From positions 94,284-158,283 of the forward strand of contig JANYHM010000040.1 in the NCBI GenBank assembly GCA_025359065.1: a stretch of 64,000 nt of DNA, given 5' to 3'. Positions 36,004-45,806 of the stretch are shown in pieces (the stretch's first letter is position 1; every line of letters starts with the position of its first letter). The notes below the pieces were generated by a model, which worked only from the letters and a program-made list of their open reading frames with translations, did no database searches and was not told where the DNA came from. This stretch comes from Synechococcales cyanobacterium GL140_1_metabinner_5_sub. GTDB lineage: Bacteria; Cyanobacteriota; Cyanobacteriia; Cyanobacteriales; Chamaesiphonaceae. The position numbers were made by a program, and so were the translations under genes.

Positions 36004-38228
36004 GGGGTTTCAAAATGCTTGTAGATTTCCTCAAACAAGCTTTTAATTGTTTCTGATTTATCGGCTACCCGGTTAGCAAAATCTTCTCGCACCGGAATAA
36101 TGTTTTTTAACTGTGCGGTATCCGTTGGTTGCACTTGGGGCATCCAGGCCGTATGGAGCGTAAAGCCAAAGTTTAAATCTGGATTAGCTAATTTACAAAT
36201 AGGACCAGTCTGCAAGTCATCAGCCTTAAACACCCAAATCTCATCGCCAGTCGAAATCCCTGGCGTTGATTGATCAGAAACTACAATGCAGACAATATAA
36301 CCATCGGTAGAGCTGCCAGTACCATTAGCTCTAGGAATGAACTGCGGTGAATTCACCGTGTGTTTAACCGGGAAAGAATAGAAATCAGTAGCAATTTGCA
36401 GATCAGCCTTGGTTTTTACCCGAAACAAACTGGGTCTAGCTTCGGGGTTATTCTCTGGATCACTAGCTAGCTTCAGCACGTCTGCTAAAGGCACCGTGCG
36501 GTGTGGATAATCGGCATATAGATTGGATACAAACTCAGTTTGCAAATTAGTACAGCCCCAGGCAATCCAATAGAGGTCATCGATCGATCTTGGAGCCGCC
36601 TGATCCCACATGGCTGAAAAACTCCCTGCCGAAGTATATAAAGCCAGCCCCCAAGTTTGCGGGCCAGACACTCGATCGCCCTTTACCACCAAGGCTTTTT
36701 CTGCATCAATTACGTAGCGGCCAGCATAGTTAATATCCGTGGGGCCACCGGCTAAGGTGCCATTGTAGCCATCCAGATCCAGTGGCAAAAGTGGTTTGTC
36801 AAACTCCCGCAGCCATTCTGCGGAATCAGAGCCGCACATGTGAGCCACATTGATGGTGATTTGACCGTTGGGATTATCGTAGTCCACCACATAGTGACCA
36901 GTTTCACGGGGGATGATTAGATGCTTTGCCACTACAGTACTAACATCCTCGGTGAGATCTTTACGGCGAATAATATATAGCTTGGTGTAAGAGAGCTGCG
37001 GCTTACCAAACCACTGGCGAATTTTCTTGGCTAACCAACTCGGATTATAAAACACCCCGTCAAAATTCAACTTAAATGCCGTGTCAATTAACACAATGTA
37101 GTCAGCGCTCAACCCCATTTGGTGGATGGTCTGCTCAATTTTAAGCGCCTTAATTTCTTCACCATCCTGGTATTCTACCTTCCATTTCAGCACTTCTTGA
37201 GTGCCACTCCAACGAATAATATAAGTAGAATCATCTTTGCGAACACCATAAAAATCTCCGTCGGTTTCTACTGGGGGGCGACGCTTCAGCAAGTCGTTGA
37301 TTTTATCAGTAGCACCGGTTTTATGCTCCAGAGCATCCACAATATGCTCCACCGATTCTTTCAAATGATCGAGAGTGCCGCGCACATCTCGCCCCAGATT
37401 GCGAAAAATCGAGGTCACTAATTCCAAACCATTTTCTGGCATTTCAGGATTTTCGTGCTTATCCAACTTACGCAGATGGGACTCCATTTCATCTTGAGTT
37501 TCCGGAGAACTATGAAAATGAATTAAATTCAAAGAGTTTTCCGATAGCCCTGCGTATTGCACCGTATAAAAATCCTTCCGAGTTACCGGATCGAACACTG
37601 GATGAGCAGTGCTAAAAATAAATGGAAAAGGCCAAATAGCTAAGTCATCAGGGGCAATCCAATCATCCAATCGCCCGATCGGCGTTCTCAGATCTAAAGT
37701 AAACGGATCGATTTCGTAAGGCCGCCCCACATCCCAAGTTACTAGCAGTCGATCGTGAGTATCATCGATAAACCGAAAAGGTTGTAGCCCGGTATTGATC
37801 TGATTATATAAACCCAAACGCGGTGAAACCCTCGCTAGCCCAAAGTCTCTAAACCGAAAAATCTCTTCTTGTAGTTGAGTTAATAGCGAATCACCTTCAT
37901 CATGATTGGCAGCTTCCAAAGTAATTTGATCGGCGTAGTAACAGGGAGTCTTGGTCAGTTTCCCAGACAAAAAAGCATTGCCTACAGAGGGCTGATCGGC
38001 CTGCTTATTGAAATCAAACCGATAGACTTTCCCTGTCCCGTTTAGCAACGGTGTCCCAGAACCAAAGGGATGATCGCTAGTACCGGCTGGAGCCACTACA
38101 AACATGTGTCCCAGCAAATCGGTAGGCAAAGCACCACTGACCACTAACAACGGCAGCGAGTTAAATTCGCGCTCAGCCGTGTCTGAATTCATGATCGAGG
38201 TAGGTAGATTGGGACGAGAAATAGTCAT
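36000..38228 (-). CDS. Carotenoid oxygenase (RPE65/lignostilbene dioxygenase family), long form
   Basis: 742 residues, against about 470-500 in usual bacterial members. Iron-ligand candidates in order: His in STAHPVFDPVTRKDFY, His in IHQMGLSADYIVLIDT, His in INVAHMCGSDS, and His in FGFTLHTAWMP. SLPLLVVSGALPTDLLGHMF and LNGTGKVYRFDF at the N-terminus are also family features. An insertion with a helical stretch (about residues 240-330, RDVRGTLDHLKESVEHIVDA) accounts for part of the extra length. No signal peptide. Substrate unknown. It ends four bases before the AAA-WD40 gene's stop side, that is, it follows that gene on the same strand with a three-base gap, so both probably share a message. 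Confidence 0.82.
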   Translation of the reverse strand: MTISRPNLPTSIMNSDTAEREFNSLPLLVVSGALPTDLLGHMFVVAPAGTSDHPFGSGTPLLNGTGKVYRFDFNKQADQPSVGNAFLSGKLTKTPCYYADQITLEAANHDEGDSLLTQLQEEIFRFRDFGLARVSPRLGLYNQINTGLQPFRFIDDTHDRLLVTWDVGRPYEIDPFTLDLRTPIGRLDDWIAPDDLAIWPFPFIFSTAHPVFDPVTRKDFYTVQYAGLSENSLNLIHFHSSPETQDEMESHLRKLDKHENPEMPENGLELVTSIFRNLGRDVRGTLDHLKESVEHIVDALEHKTGATDKINDLLKRRPPVETDGDFYGVRKDDSTYIIRWSGTQEVLKWKVEYQDGEEIKALKIEQTIHQMGLSADYIVLIDTAFKLNFDGVFYNPSWLAKKIRQWFGKPQLSYTKLYIIRRKDLTEDVSTVVAKHLIIPRETGHYVVDYDNPNGQITINVAHMCGSDSAEWLREFDKPLLPLDLDGYNGTLAGGPTDINYAGRYVIDAEKALVVKGDRVSGPQTWGLALYTSAGSFSAMWDQAAPRSIDDLYWIAWGCTNLQTEFVSNLYADYPHRTVPLADVLKLASDPENNPEARPSLFRVKTKADLQIATDFYSFPVKHTVNSPQFIPRANGTGSSTDGYIVCIVVSDQSTPGISTGDEIWVFKADDLQTGPICKLANPDLNFGFTLHTAWMPQVQPTDTAQLKNIIPVREDFANRVADKSETIKSLFEEIYKHFETP

Positions 38229-38231
38229 AGT

Positions 38232-41200
38232 TTATTTATGGAGATATTTACTACAAAATTGCCGATCGGCGATCGCCGCCTGATGATTAGTCTGGAGATA
38301 GTCAGATAACCAATCGCAGGTATCAGCTAACGATGCCTGGAGGGTCTGATCCTGCATATTATGCAGATCCACCAGCACCAACTGATTATCGAAACCTCCT
38401 GAAGCCAACGTTTGACCATCAGGACTAAAAGCCAAACTGGTTACAGCGGCAGTGTGTTTATCTATTTTTTGCAGTTCTTTCCCCTGTAAATTCCATAGCC
38501 GCACACTTTTATCGATACTGGCAGAAGCCAGTGATTGACCATCTGGGCTAAACCCCACATCATTCACCGCCCCAGAGTGACCATCAAATTTATGGATCTC
38601 TTTACCCTGTAGGTTCCATAGGCGCATAGTTTTATCAATACTACCCGAAACAATCATCTGATCATCAGGACTGAAGCTCACATCGGTTACTTCTTCTTCA
38701 TGCCCCACTAAAGTCTTTAATAGCCGTCCAGATCTAGTCCAAAGTTTTATACTGTGGTCAGCGCTACCCGAAACCAAATGTTTTCCATCAGTACTAAATT
38801 GCACGGCATTTACCGTAGCCAAATGCCCATTAAAAGTTTGTAGCTTTTTACCGTTGATTGACCACAAATCAAAAGTATTATCAGCACCAGCAGCAACAAT
38901 ACTCTGCCCATCAGGGCTAAAGCTGGTCTTGAGCCTACTTTTACCTGGAATCACCCCGATCTTTTGACCATTTTGCCACAGCACAATTTGACCATCCCAC
39001 ATTACCGCAGCTAATGTTTGGTCATTGAGACTAAACACCGTACTCCAAACAGCATAGTCTTTACTATCTCCATCTGGCTCCAAAGTTTTTATAGCTGTCC
39101 CTGTTCGACTCCAGAGCTTAATAGTACGATCCCAACTGGCAGTAGCAATCATCTGGCCATTTTGACTGAAATTCAGGTCAGTAATTTGAGCATTGTGAGC
39201 AGCAATCACCTGAGATTCTGACGTTCGATCGACTATTTGCCACACCTTTACACTATTGTCCCAACTAGCCATTAATAAACAGTTTCCATCAGGACTAAAG
39301 CTCAGCCGTGAAATCTGGGAGCCAGTTTTGAGGATCTTTTCTGTCCCATCAACCAGATTCCACAACCTCACCGTATTGTCGGAACTTACCGCTGCTAATG
39401 TTTGACCATCAATGCTCCAACGTAAATCCCAAAGTTGAGCACCCGGTGCCTTAAATTTTTTAATTTCCTTGCCTGCAATTGTCCAAACTCTAGCAGTACC
39501 ATCGTTACTAGCCGAAGCTAAATGTCGCCCATTGGCACTAAAAACTACTTCTGTTACAGTATCTTGATGCCCCATAATAGTCTTTAGTTCTTGGCCATTT
39601 AAATTCCACAGTTTAATCAGCTTATCAGCTCCACCAGAGGCGATCGTCTGGCCGTCAGGACTAAATCGCAAACCCCACACCCATCCTTGGTGAGCTTTAA
39701 AGCTCTGTAGTTCTTGGCCATTAATATCCCAAATTTTGATCAGTCCATCGATTCCAGATGAAGCCAAATGCTGACCATCTGGACTAAACATCACCTCTAT
39801 TACAGCTCCAGTATGTCCAGTCAAAGTATGTAGCTCGGTACCGTCAACATTCCATAACTTGACAGTTTGATCAGAGCTAGCCGAAGCCAATGTTTTACCA
39901 TCAGGACTAAACACTACATTCCACAATTCGCCGCTATGCCCTTTTAACGTTTTTAACTCTTGACCGTTGGGAGTCCAAAGCTTAATAGTGTTATCCCAGC
40001 TAGCAGTGGCGATTGTCTGGCCATCGGGACTAAAAGTAGCTCCCATAACTGGCGCTGTATGACCTTGCAACCGATTGCGTTCTTTGACTGCCAGCAGATT
40101 TTTTTGCAGATTACTTTGAACATTAGATTTTAAGTCTGCGGGAGCCATCAACATAGAGCTTAATCGGCGACCTGCTTGCAGACTAGAAATCAACGCTGTA
40201 AAAGGTTGTGGATTAGTATTGTAAGAATTTGTAGCGAAAGAATTCAGCACAGTAATTTCACTAATAGTAGCCTGCCGAGCTTCCGTGAATGTTAAACCAG
40301 ATAAACCAATCAGCAGGACGATCGCTAACAGTGCAGCAGCCAAAAAACGCTTCAAAATTATACTTAATCGCTGTTCATTAAATAGCTTAATCGTATGGCT
40401 TTCCAGCGCCTGACTGGCATTCAAAAATCGATAGTCGTCGTTACTCAGTTTTTTGTCACTAGCCCAAGTGAGAGCTGCCTGTAAAGCAGTGCCTCGAAGT
40501 AACCACGATTCATCTAGTCCATCGGCAGATAGCCATTCTTTGATGCTCTCTGCATAGGGGCGCAGCTTGGCAAGCTCTTTTTCTAACCAAGCTTTACTAA
40601 AAATAGTTTGATAGATGCGATTATATACTTGCAAAACCGGGGCATTTGTCGTCGATTGTCGCTTCACCACTAAGCCAGAGAGCAATAACTCCATTTGCTC
40701 TGGTTCATCGCCAAAATTAATTTCACTATTCTCGCTGATCTGACCATATAGCCCCAATAACCGACCAGATTGTTGTTTATTGCGCAGTAGTCGATCGCGG
40801 ATAGTTTTCAGGTGCTCTGGCTCATCTTGACTTGCCCAATTACTAATTACCCGTTGATGGACTACTGCGGCCACCCAATCTGCCGAAGAACCAGATAAAT
40901 CATCTTGATAGCGCTGCAAATTAGCGGCAGGGTTATCGACTTCTTCTAGCAAAATCTGACAAATTCGCTGGGTCAAAAAAGGCTGGCCACCTGTCCAACC
41001 CAACACTTCAGCCAAGATGTGCTGGGGCTGCTCAAATCTTCCTTGTAATCCTTGCATTAATGGCTTGGTCTCATGCAATTCAAAACCATTCAAAGAAATT
41101 GCTTTGCCAATATTAAAAGGCGTGCGATTTTTGTCGGTTATTAAGTCTGCTGGAGTCGCTACCCCCAATAGCGCAAAGGTAATTCGCTGGTAAGCAGGCT

Positions 41201-41714
41201 GGTCGGTGCGCTTGTTGTAGCACGATCGAATCCAAGCAAAAAAGTCATCCACCGAAAATGGCAGACTCAGAATGCTGTCAATTTCATCAATAAAAACCAC
41301 CATATTTTGGCTGCTTTCTACCAACAAAATATCTTCTACAAACTTGCTTAGCCGCTTAATTGGCGATAAATATAAATTTTCTCGCCACCATTCGCGCAAA
41401 TTAATATCTAGTCTAAAAGCACTAACCAAGCTACTCAAAATGCTGGCATACCACTGCTCTGCCGTAATTTCTTGAGAGCCGATCGCCGTAATATCTACGA
41501 CCCCGCAAGCAATGCCATCTTGATGTAAACGGTGCATGGCTTGCACTCGTAAACTGGACTTGCCCATTTGCCGAGAATTTAGCACGTAGCAAAACATCCC
41601 GGCCTTTAACCCTTCATATAGCTCTAAATCAGCCCGCCGTTCTACATAGCAAGGTGCTTTAACTCCAAGGCTGCCGCCAATTTGATAACTAAAGGTAGGA
41701 TAAATACTGGGCAT
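38232..41714 (-). CDS. AAA-like ATPase with membrane segment and 14 WD40 repeats
   Basis: An 1160-residue protein. Residues 1-330: AAA-like domain (PF14516 type), with P-loop LNSRQMGKSSLRVQAM near 48 and Walker B MVVFIDEIDSIL near 140. About 350-440: helical linker. About 460-480: one hydrophobic segment (FLAAALLAIVLLIGLSGLTF). From about 550 to 1130: fourteen WD40 units of about 41 residues, each with a GHxxxV, FSPDGQ and IKLW pattern, enough for two seven-bladed propellers. Such proteins are found in filamentous bacteria with complex regulation. The carotenoid oxygenase follows after three bases. Confidence 0.9.
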   Translation of the reverse strand: MPSIYPTFSYQIGGSLGVKAPCYVERRADLELYEGLKAGMFCYVLNSRQMGKSSLRVQAMHRLHQDGIACGVVDITAIGSQEITAEQWYASILSSLVSAFRLDINLREWWRENLYLSPIKRLSKFVEDILLVESSQNMVVFIDEIDSILSLPFSVDDFFAWIRSCYNKRTDQPAYQRITFALLGVATPADLITDKNRTPFNIGKAISLNGFELHETKPLMQGLQGRFEQPQHILAEVLGWTGGQPFLTQRICQILLEEVDNPAANLQRYQDDLSGSSADWVAAVVHQRVISNWASQDEPEHLKTIRDRLLRNKQQSGRLLGLYGQISENSEINFGDEPEQMELLLSGLVVKRQSTTNAPVLQVYNRIYQTIFSKAWLEKELAKLRPYAESIKEWLSADGLDESWLLRGTALQAALTWASDKKLSNDDYRFLNASQALESHTIKLFNEQRLSIILKRFLAAALLAIVLLIGLSGLTFTEARQATISEITVLNSFATNSYNTNPQPFTALISSLQAGRRLSSMLMAPADLKSNVQSNLQKNLLAVKERNRLQGHTAPVMGATFSPDGQTIATASWDNTIKLWTPNGQELKTLKGHSGELWNVVFSPDGKTLASASSDQTVKLWNVDGTELHTLTGHTGAVIEVMFSPDGQHLASSGIDGLIKIWDINGQELQSFKAHQGWVWGLRFSPDGQTIASGGADKLIKLWNLNGQELKTIMGHQDTVTEVVFSANGRHLASASNDGTARVWTIAGKEIKKFKAPGAQLWDLRWSIDGQTLAAVSSDNTVRLWNLVDGTEKILKTGSQISRLSFSPDGNCLLMASWDNSVKVWQIVDRTSESQVIAAHNAQITDLNFSQNGQMIATASWDRTIKLWSRTGTAIKTLEPDGDSKDYAVWSTVFSLNDQTLAAVMWDGQIVLWQNGQKIGVIPGKSRLKTSFSPDGQSIVAAGADNTFDLWSINGKKLQTFNGHLATVNAVQFSTDGKHLVSGSADHSIKLWTRSGRLLKTLVGHEEEVTDVSFSPDDQMIVSGSIDKTMRLWNLQGKEIHKFDGHSGAVNDVGFSPDGQSLASASIDKSVRLWNLQGKELQKIDKHTAAVTSLAFSPDGQTLASGGFDNQLVLVDLHNMQDQTLQASLADTCDWLSDYLQTNHQAAIADRQFCSKYLHK

Positions 41715-41904
41715 AGTTTTAATGAGTCGATTAATTTATCAAACTGTGTTGATATTAATCAAGTAAATAAGCAGAGCATCGTAACAACTATTGAATTAAT
41801 TACCCATTGCAGGCGCATGATACAACGCTGATCTTTTTTGGTCAACCTTAGTTTGAGGACTTAAGAAAATTAATTAGAAGTTTAATCATAGCTCAGGCCA
41901 AAAC

Positions 41905-43290
41905 TTAGATCCGATCGCTAAAATACTCAATACACAACTGACAAGAAGGGGTGCCCATGCCGTCTTGAAAATGAATCAATCCCAAACTCTTCAACAAAAA
42001 ACCTTGGATCGAATCGATCTGGAGTGGTTCGGAAGCTTTAACTACTTGGCTAAAAGCACTCAGTAAAGCAGGCTGCTGCTGTAAATATTCCCATAGGCGG
42101 CCCAGGCATTCACCATAGATATGGTTAGCAAAGCTAGAAGTGCCCACCAATTCTATTAACGAAATTTCCTTGCGGGTGATAGAATATAGGGCTTGACGAA
42201 TCAAAGAAGGATGACCACCGACGTAATCCATCAGATAATTTACCTTGAAGTTATCCCAATCTAACTGGTGTCGGTGAGCTAAGTCTAAAACTTGACTCTG
42301 GGTGAATTCTGGCAGATCTACTGACAAGCCCACATTAAATGGAGATTGATTGCTGTTAAGTGCAATATAAACTTCCGTAGAATGAATCACAATAATACGC
42401 AGCCTTTGCCAAGCTTCACTATTTCCGTCGCCATACTTAGCTTTCTCGTGCATAGCGCGCAGCAAGCCCAAAAAGTCGGAGGCAATTTTCTGATGTTGAA
42501 AAATACAGTCAATATCATCTAAGGCCATTACTATCGGCCGATCGATGCTGGCTAAAATATATTTTTCAAAGTAGTTAATAGCATTGTAATTATTCCCGAA
42601 AATCTCATCCCACTGTTCTGCTAAGCGATTGGGTAATCCTAAACTTTGGCTCATGCAGGCACAGAACCATTTGAGAAATCGCTCTAAGCTTAAGAAAATG
42701 CTTTCATCGGCCAAGCGCAAGCTAAGAGTTACTGTCAAATAATCTTGTTCTCTGGCTGTGGAGAGAATTCTGGCCATGAGCGAGGTCTTACCCATTTGTT
42801 TGGGAGCCTTGATCCGAATCAAAGCTCCTGGTTCTTGAATTACTTCTTGGCACCGCGATTCAAAGGGCTGCCGATCGATATAAAAAGATGATTCTAAGGG
42901 CACTTGACCTTTAGGCAAATCTAGTATTACACTTGTATCTATGAAGGGTACATGTGTTGCTAAATTTTCTGCTAAGCTATCATCAAAATCTTCTAATTCT
43001 TTATCTAAGTCGGTTCGAGGTTGTAAGTAATCTGACGGGTTTAAGTCTAGCTGGAAAGCTTGAAAACAGCGTCTTAAGGTATGTTTATCGACCCGCTCTT
43101 CGCCAGCAAAAACTCTCATAACCGTATCGGGAGCAATGCCCACCATCTCGCTTAGATCTTCTAGAGTAAGGCGCACTCCTCGGTTTTTGTTTATTTCAGT
43201 CAGAGATCTGGCTTCTTCTAGTTTTTGGAGTCCAACAGAGGTCAAAGTCACTCCTCGCTTACGCTTGCGCTTTCGGTGATCCAACGGCAA
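41905..43290 (-). CDS. AAA-like ATPase with N-terminal helix-turn-helix
   Basis: A 461-residue protein. A very basic start (DHRKRKRKRG), then a HTH (LTLEDLSEMVGIAPDTVMRV, FAGEERVDKHTLRRCFQAF) of the type seen in cyanobacterial STAND proteins. From about 125: AAA-like domain with P-loop IKAPKQMGKTSLMARI and Walker B IVMALDDIDCIF. The QMGK(S/T)SL P-loop is shared with the WD40 protein 190 bases downstream. It ends without sensor repeats, so it may act with that neighbour or as a regulator of it. Confidence 0.85.
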   Translation of the reverse strand: MPLDHRKRKRKRGVTLTSVGLQKLEEARSLTEINKNRGVRLTLEDLSEMVGIAPDTVMRVFAGEERVDKHTLRRCFQAFQLDLNPSDYLQPRTDLDKELEDFDDSLAENLATHVPFIDTSVILDLPKGQVPLESSFYIDRQPFESRCQEVIQEPGALIRIKAPKQMGKTSLMARILSTAREQDYLTVTLSLRLADESIFLSLERFLKWFCACMSQSLGLPNRLAEQWDEIFGNNYNAINYFEKYILASIDRPIVMALDDIDCIFQHQKIASDFLGLLRAMHEKAKYGDGNSEAWQRLRIIVIHSTEVYIALNSNQSPFNVGLSVDLPEFTQSQVLDLAHRHQLDWDNFKVNYLMDYVGGHPSLIRQALYSITRKEISLIELVGTSSFANHIYGECLGRLWEYLQQQPALLSAFSQVVKASEPLQIDSIQGFLLKSLGLIHFQDGMGTPSCQLCIEYFSDRI

Positions 43291-43749
43291 GACTTTGCCC
43301 TCCTTAAGGTGAAATTAATACAAGTCTAGTTAGTTAGATTAACTGTAAGGTTCAGTAACCGAAATACTAAAGACTTTTCAAGCCTGAAACCTATGTATAG
43401 CATATCTCTTGGCCTTAAATCCTTTAACTGACAAAAAAGTCTATATTTTTGTGGCCTAAATCCTTAAACTGAGGTTGCCGGAACTGTTTGATGGGAGGAA
43501 AATGTGAGCACTGTTACCTCAACAGGACTTAATTTACGACTCTTAGAATAAATAAGTGAAGCTTGTTCGCTTGATTGTTGCTGAATTGGTTTAGGTTAGG
43601 TCGTTACTGAAGCTATATATTTAGGAACCTTTAAGGTAAGCTGCTAGGCACTCAATTTTTTAATTCTGGCTCTACATGTCTGAATTCTCAGATGATAAAG
43701 CTGATTTTGAGCGCCAAATAGTTTGCCTTTATTTTTTGCCTTTAGATAA
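43291..43749. promoter_or_regulatory. 459-base gene-free region with a 22-base direct repeat
   Basis: tggccttaaatcctttaactga (43411-43432) recurs as tggcctaaatccttaaactga (43453-43473), starts 42 bases apart, which is four helical turns. It lies 120-180 bases upstream of the HTH-AAA gene and could be an operator read by that gene's own HTH. The part nearer to the aat gene (43500-43749) shows no structure that I can name. Confidence 0.4.
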
Positions 43750-44367
43750 TCACCGCACTAGATTACAGAACTCACAAGTTTTATTAACTGCCACGTCTAG
43801 CATCTGATCGTATTTATCTGGCTCTACCTCGATCGCTCCAAATCTCTCTAAATGCGGATTCTGCATTTGAGCATCAAACAGTACAAAACCCCGCTGGCGT
43901 AAGTGCTCAACCAGCTTCACCATGGCCACCTTCGAGCCTTCTGGGATATTAAAAAACATCGACTCCCCAATAAAAGCCCCACCAATCACAATTCCCAAGA
44001 TGCCACCCGCTAGCCGATCGCCCTGCCAAGTCTCAAAACTATGTGCCCAGCCTGCTGTGTGCAGCAAATAATAAATTTCCTTTAGCTCCTCCGAAATCCA
44101 AGTAGTATCTCGATCGGCACAGCCCTCCACCACTGCCGCAAAATCCCGATCAATCGCCACCTCAAACTGATTACTATTTAGCACCCGCTGTAACGACTTA
44201 GGGTAGCGAAACCCTTCATCTAAGGGAATAATCGCCCGCTGATTACTGCTATACCACTGCAACCCGGCTTCCTCGGCCATCAAAAAATAGCCCGCTGCAT
44301 AGTTGGTAATAATATTGCGCACCAAATCTTTTTGCTGACGGGTGAGCTGTGAAGCAATTAACAACAT
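43750..44367 (-). CDS. aat: Leucyl/phenylalanyl-tRNA--protein transferase
   Basis: A 205-residue enzyme of the N-degron pathway that adds Leu or Phe from tRNA to proteins with N-terminal Lys or Arg. Recognised by NYAAGYFLMAEEAGLQWYSS near the start, FEVAIDRDFAAVVEGCADR, SFETWQGDRLAGGILGIVIG and GAFIGESMFF. N-terminus is of normal cyanobacterial length. It is separated from the anti-sigma gene by a terminator. Confidence 0.93.
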   Translation of the reverse strand: MLLIASQLTRQQKDLVRNIITNYAAGYFLMAEEAGLQWYSSNQRAIIPLDEGFRYPKSLQRVLNSNQFEVAIDRDFAAVVEGCADRDTTWISEELKEIYYLLHTAGWAHSFETWQGDRLAGGILGIVIGGAFIGESMFFNIPEGSKVAMVKLVEHLRQRGFVLFDAQMQNPHLERFGAIEVEPDKYDQMLDVAVNKTCEFCNLVR

Positions 44368-44377
44368 GGAAAATATC

Positions 44378-44410
44378 CCTAAAAAAACACTGGCGCTTTA
44401 GAGCCAGTGC
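44378..44410 (-). terminator. Terminator of the sigma/anti-sigma unit
   Basis: Read on the minus strand: CACTGGC, loop tctaaagc, GCCAGTG, then seven T residues. Perfect seven-base arms (44388-44394 and 44403-44409). It lies 33 bases after the anti-sigma stop. Confidence 0.88.
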
Positions 44411-44442
44411 ATAACGGTAGCTAAGAAAGGAGTCTAAAGACT

Positions 44443-44982
44443 CTATAGATCATCACCGTCATCTAACAAATCGATAATATCGGCCTTGCTCTTAGGAGTG
44501 ACTGCTTTGTTAGGCGAAATTTGGACGATCGAATCATTTAAAGCCACCATCAAAGGAGTAGGCTTCACTAAAATCGATAAAGAGTTGGGAACCGAGGTAG
44601 GTAAAACACTCTTAGCCATTTGCATTTGGTGATTGGAACCTTGGAAAGTCGCAGTAAACACTGCACCTGCTGCCACCATTCCGGCCACGCAGGCTCCACC
44701 AACCACCTTGAGAAACCTGAGCTGGCGACGCTGATCAATTTTGGCGAAGACCTCATCAGCAAACTTATTAATTGGCTCAGTTACTGGGGGCATCGGAATC
44801 TGTTCGATCGCCGCGTGCATGCCGCGCATTTTGTTATACATGGCCTTAAAAACTGCATCTTCTTGCAGCCACAGCTCCACTTGTTTCCGTTCGGAGGCGT
44901 TCACCTCTCCATCGAGATAAGCGCTCAACAGCTCGAATTTTTCGAGTCCACTGTTTTGGCCGTCGTCTAATACATCTAACAT
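44443..44982 (-). CDS. Anti-sigma factor, single-pass membrane protein
   Basis: A 179-residue protein. The N-terminal cytosolic part, FELLSAYLDGEVNASERKQV and EDAVFKAMYNKMRGMH, is the anti-sigma zinc-finger-like helical domain but without a clear HxxxCxxC, so zinc is not expected. One membrane helix at about residues 92-110 (VVGGACVAGMVAAGAVFTAT). The rest is extracytoplasmic, with an acidic tail. It lies 101 bases after the ECF sigma gene and should hold that factor at the membrane, as reported for SigG-type sigma factors of cyanobacteria. Confidence 0.85.
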   Translation of the reverse strand: MLDVLDDGQNSGLEKFELLSAYLDGEVNASERKQVELWLQEDAVFKAMYNKMRGMHAAIEQIPMPPVTEPINKFADEVFAKIDQRRQLRFLKVVGGACVAGMVAAGAVFTATFQGSNHQMQMAKSVLPTSVPNSLSILVKPTPLMVALNDSIVQISPNKAVTPKSKADIIDLLDDGDDL

Positions 44983-45083
44983 GGTCTTTTCTCCAGAGCT
45001 ACCGCTCTTTATATTTAAGCAAAAATAATGGGTTACTACAGTCTAATATGACCAAAAACGGACAAAAATTTATCAAAAGCTCC

Positions 45084-45740
45084 TTAAGAGCCTAAATAAC
45101 CGCTCAGTTGTTCTTGCAATCGCAGCCTTGCCCGAGCAATACGCGACTTCACCGTCCCGATCGAAACTTGGGTTGTCTCAGCAATTTCCTCGTAAGATCG
45201 ACCATCAATTTCCCGCAGAATAATGGTCTGTCGGAAAGCATCTGGTAAATCGGCGATCGCTACCCGTAACTGCTCATAGAACTCCCGAGTGGCCATGTTA
45301 TCTTCGGGGCTGGGGCCATCAGCGGCAATTTCCCAATCTAGCTCACTGCCATTGAGTAATATTGGCGCATCTAAAGACAAAGGACTGCTGTTGCGCTTGC
45401 GCTTGCGCAACTCGTCATAAAATAAATTAGTGGCAATGCGGCTCAACCAGCCCCTAAACTTTTCTGGCTCATTTAAATTTTTGATATTGCGATAAACCCT
45501 GATCCATACTTCCTGAGAAAGATCCGCCCGATCTTGCCAGTCTGGAGCCAAATGATATAGCAGCCGATCGACATGAGAACGATAGCGCTTCATAATTTCG
45601 GTCAACGCCGCTCTATCTGGTCGCGCGCCATCCTGCGCCATCAGAATGAGGTCGTGGTTCGATAGACTGTCTACTGACACTCTCTGCTGGGGGAGGGGGG
45701 TCTCCATTTGCGACCAAGATAGTGAAATTGACTGATTCAT
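45084..45740 (-). CDS. sigG: ECF RNA polymerase sigma factor, SigG type
   Basis: A 218-residue group 3/4 sigma factor. Region 2: LTEIMKRYRSHVDRLLYHLA and DLSQEVWIRVYRNIKNL with KFRGWLSRIATNLFYDELRK for promoter -10 binding. Region 4: AFRQTIILREIDGRSYEEIA and VSIGTVKSRIARARLRL. An anti-sigma gene follows. This gene order and the N-terminal sequence fit cyanobacterial SigG, active in envelope or light stress. Transcription continues into the anti-sigma gene. Confidence 0.88.
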   Translation of the reverse strand: MNQSISLSWSQMETPLPQQRVSVDSLSNHDLILMAQDGARPDRAALTEIMKRYRSHVDRLLYHLAPDWQDRADLSQEVWIRVYRNIKNLNEPEKFRGWLSRIATNLFYDELRKRKRNSSPLSLDAPILLNGSELDWEIAADGPSPEDNMATREFYEQLRVAIADLPDAFRQTIILREIDGRSYEEIAETTQVSIGTVKSRIARARLRLQEQLSGYLGS

Positions 45741-45806
45741 GGCGGTTTAGATTCTGCATGTGCTCTTAACCCCTCGACCCAATGTATCAGTAAATGTTCC
45801 AAAAAC

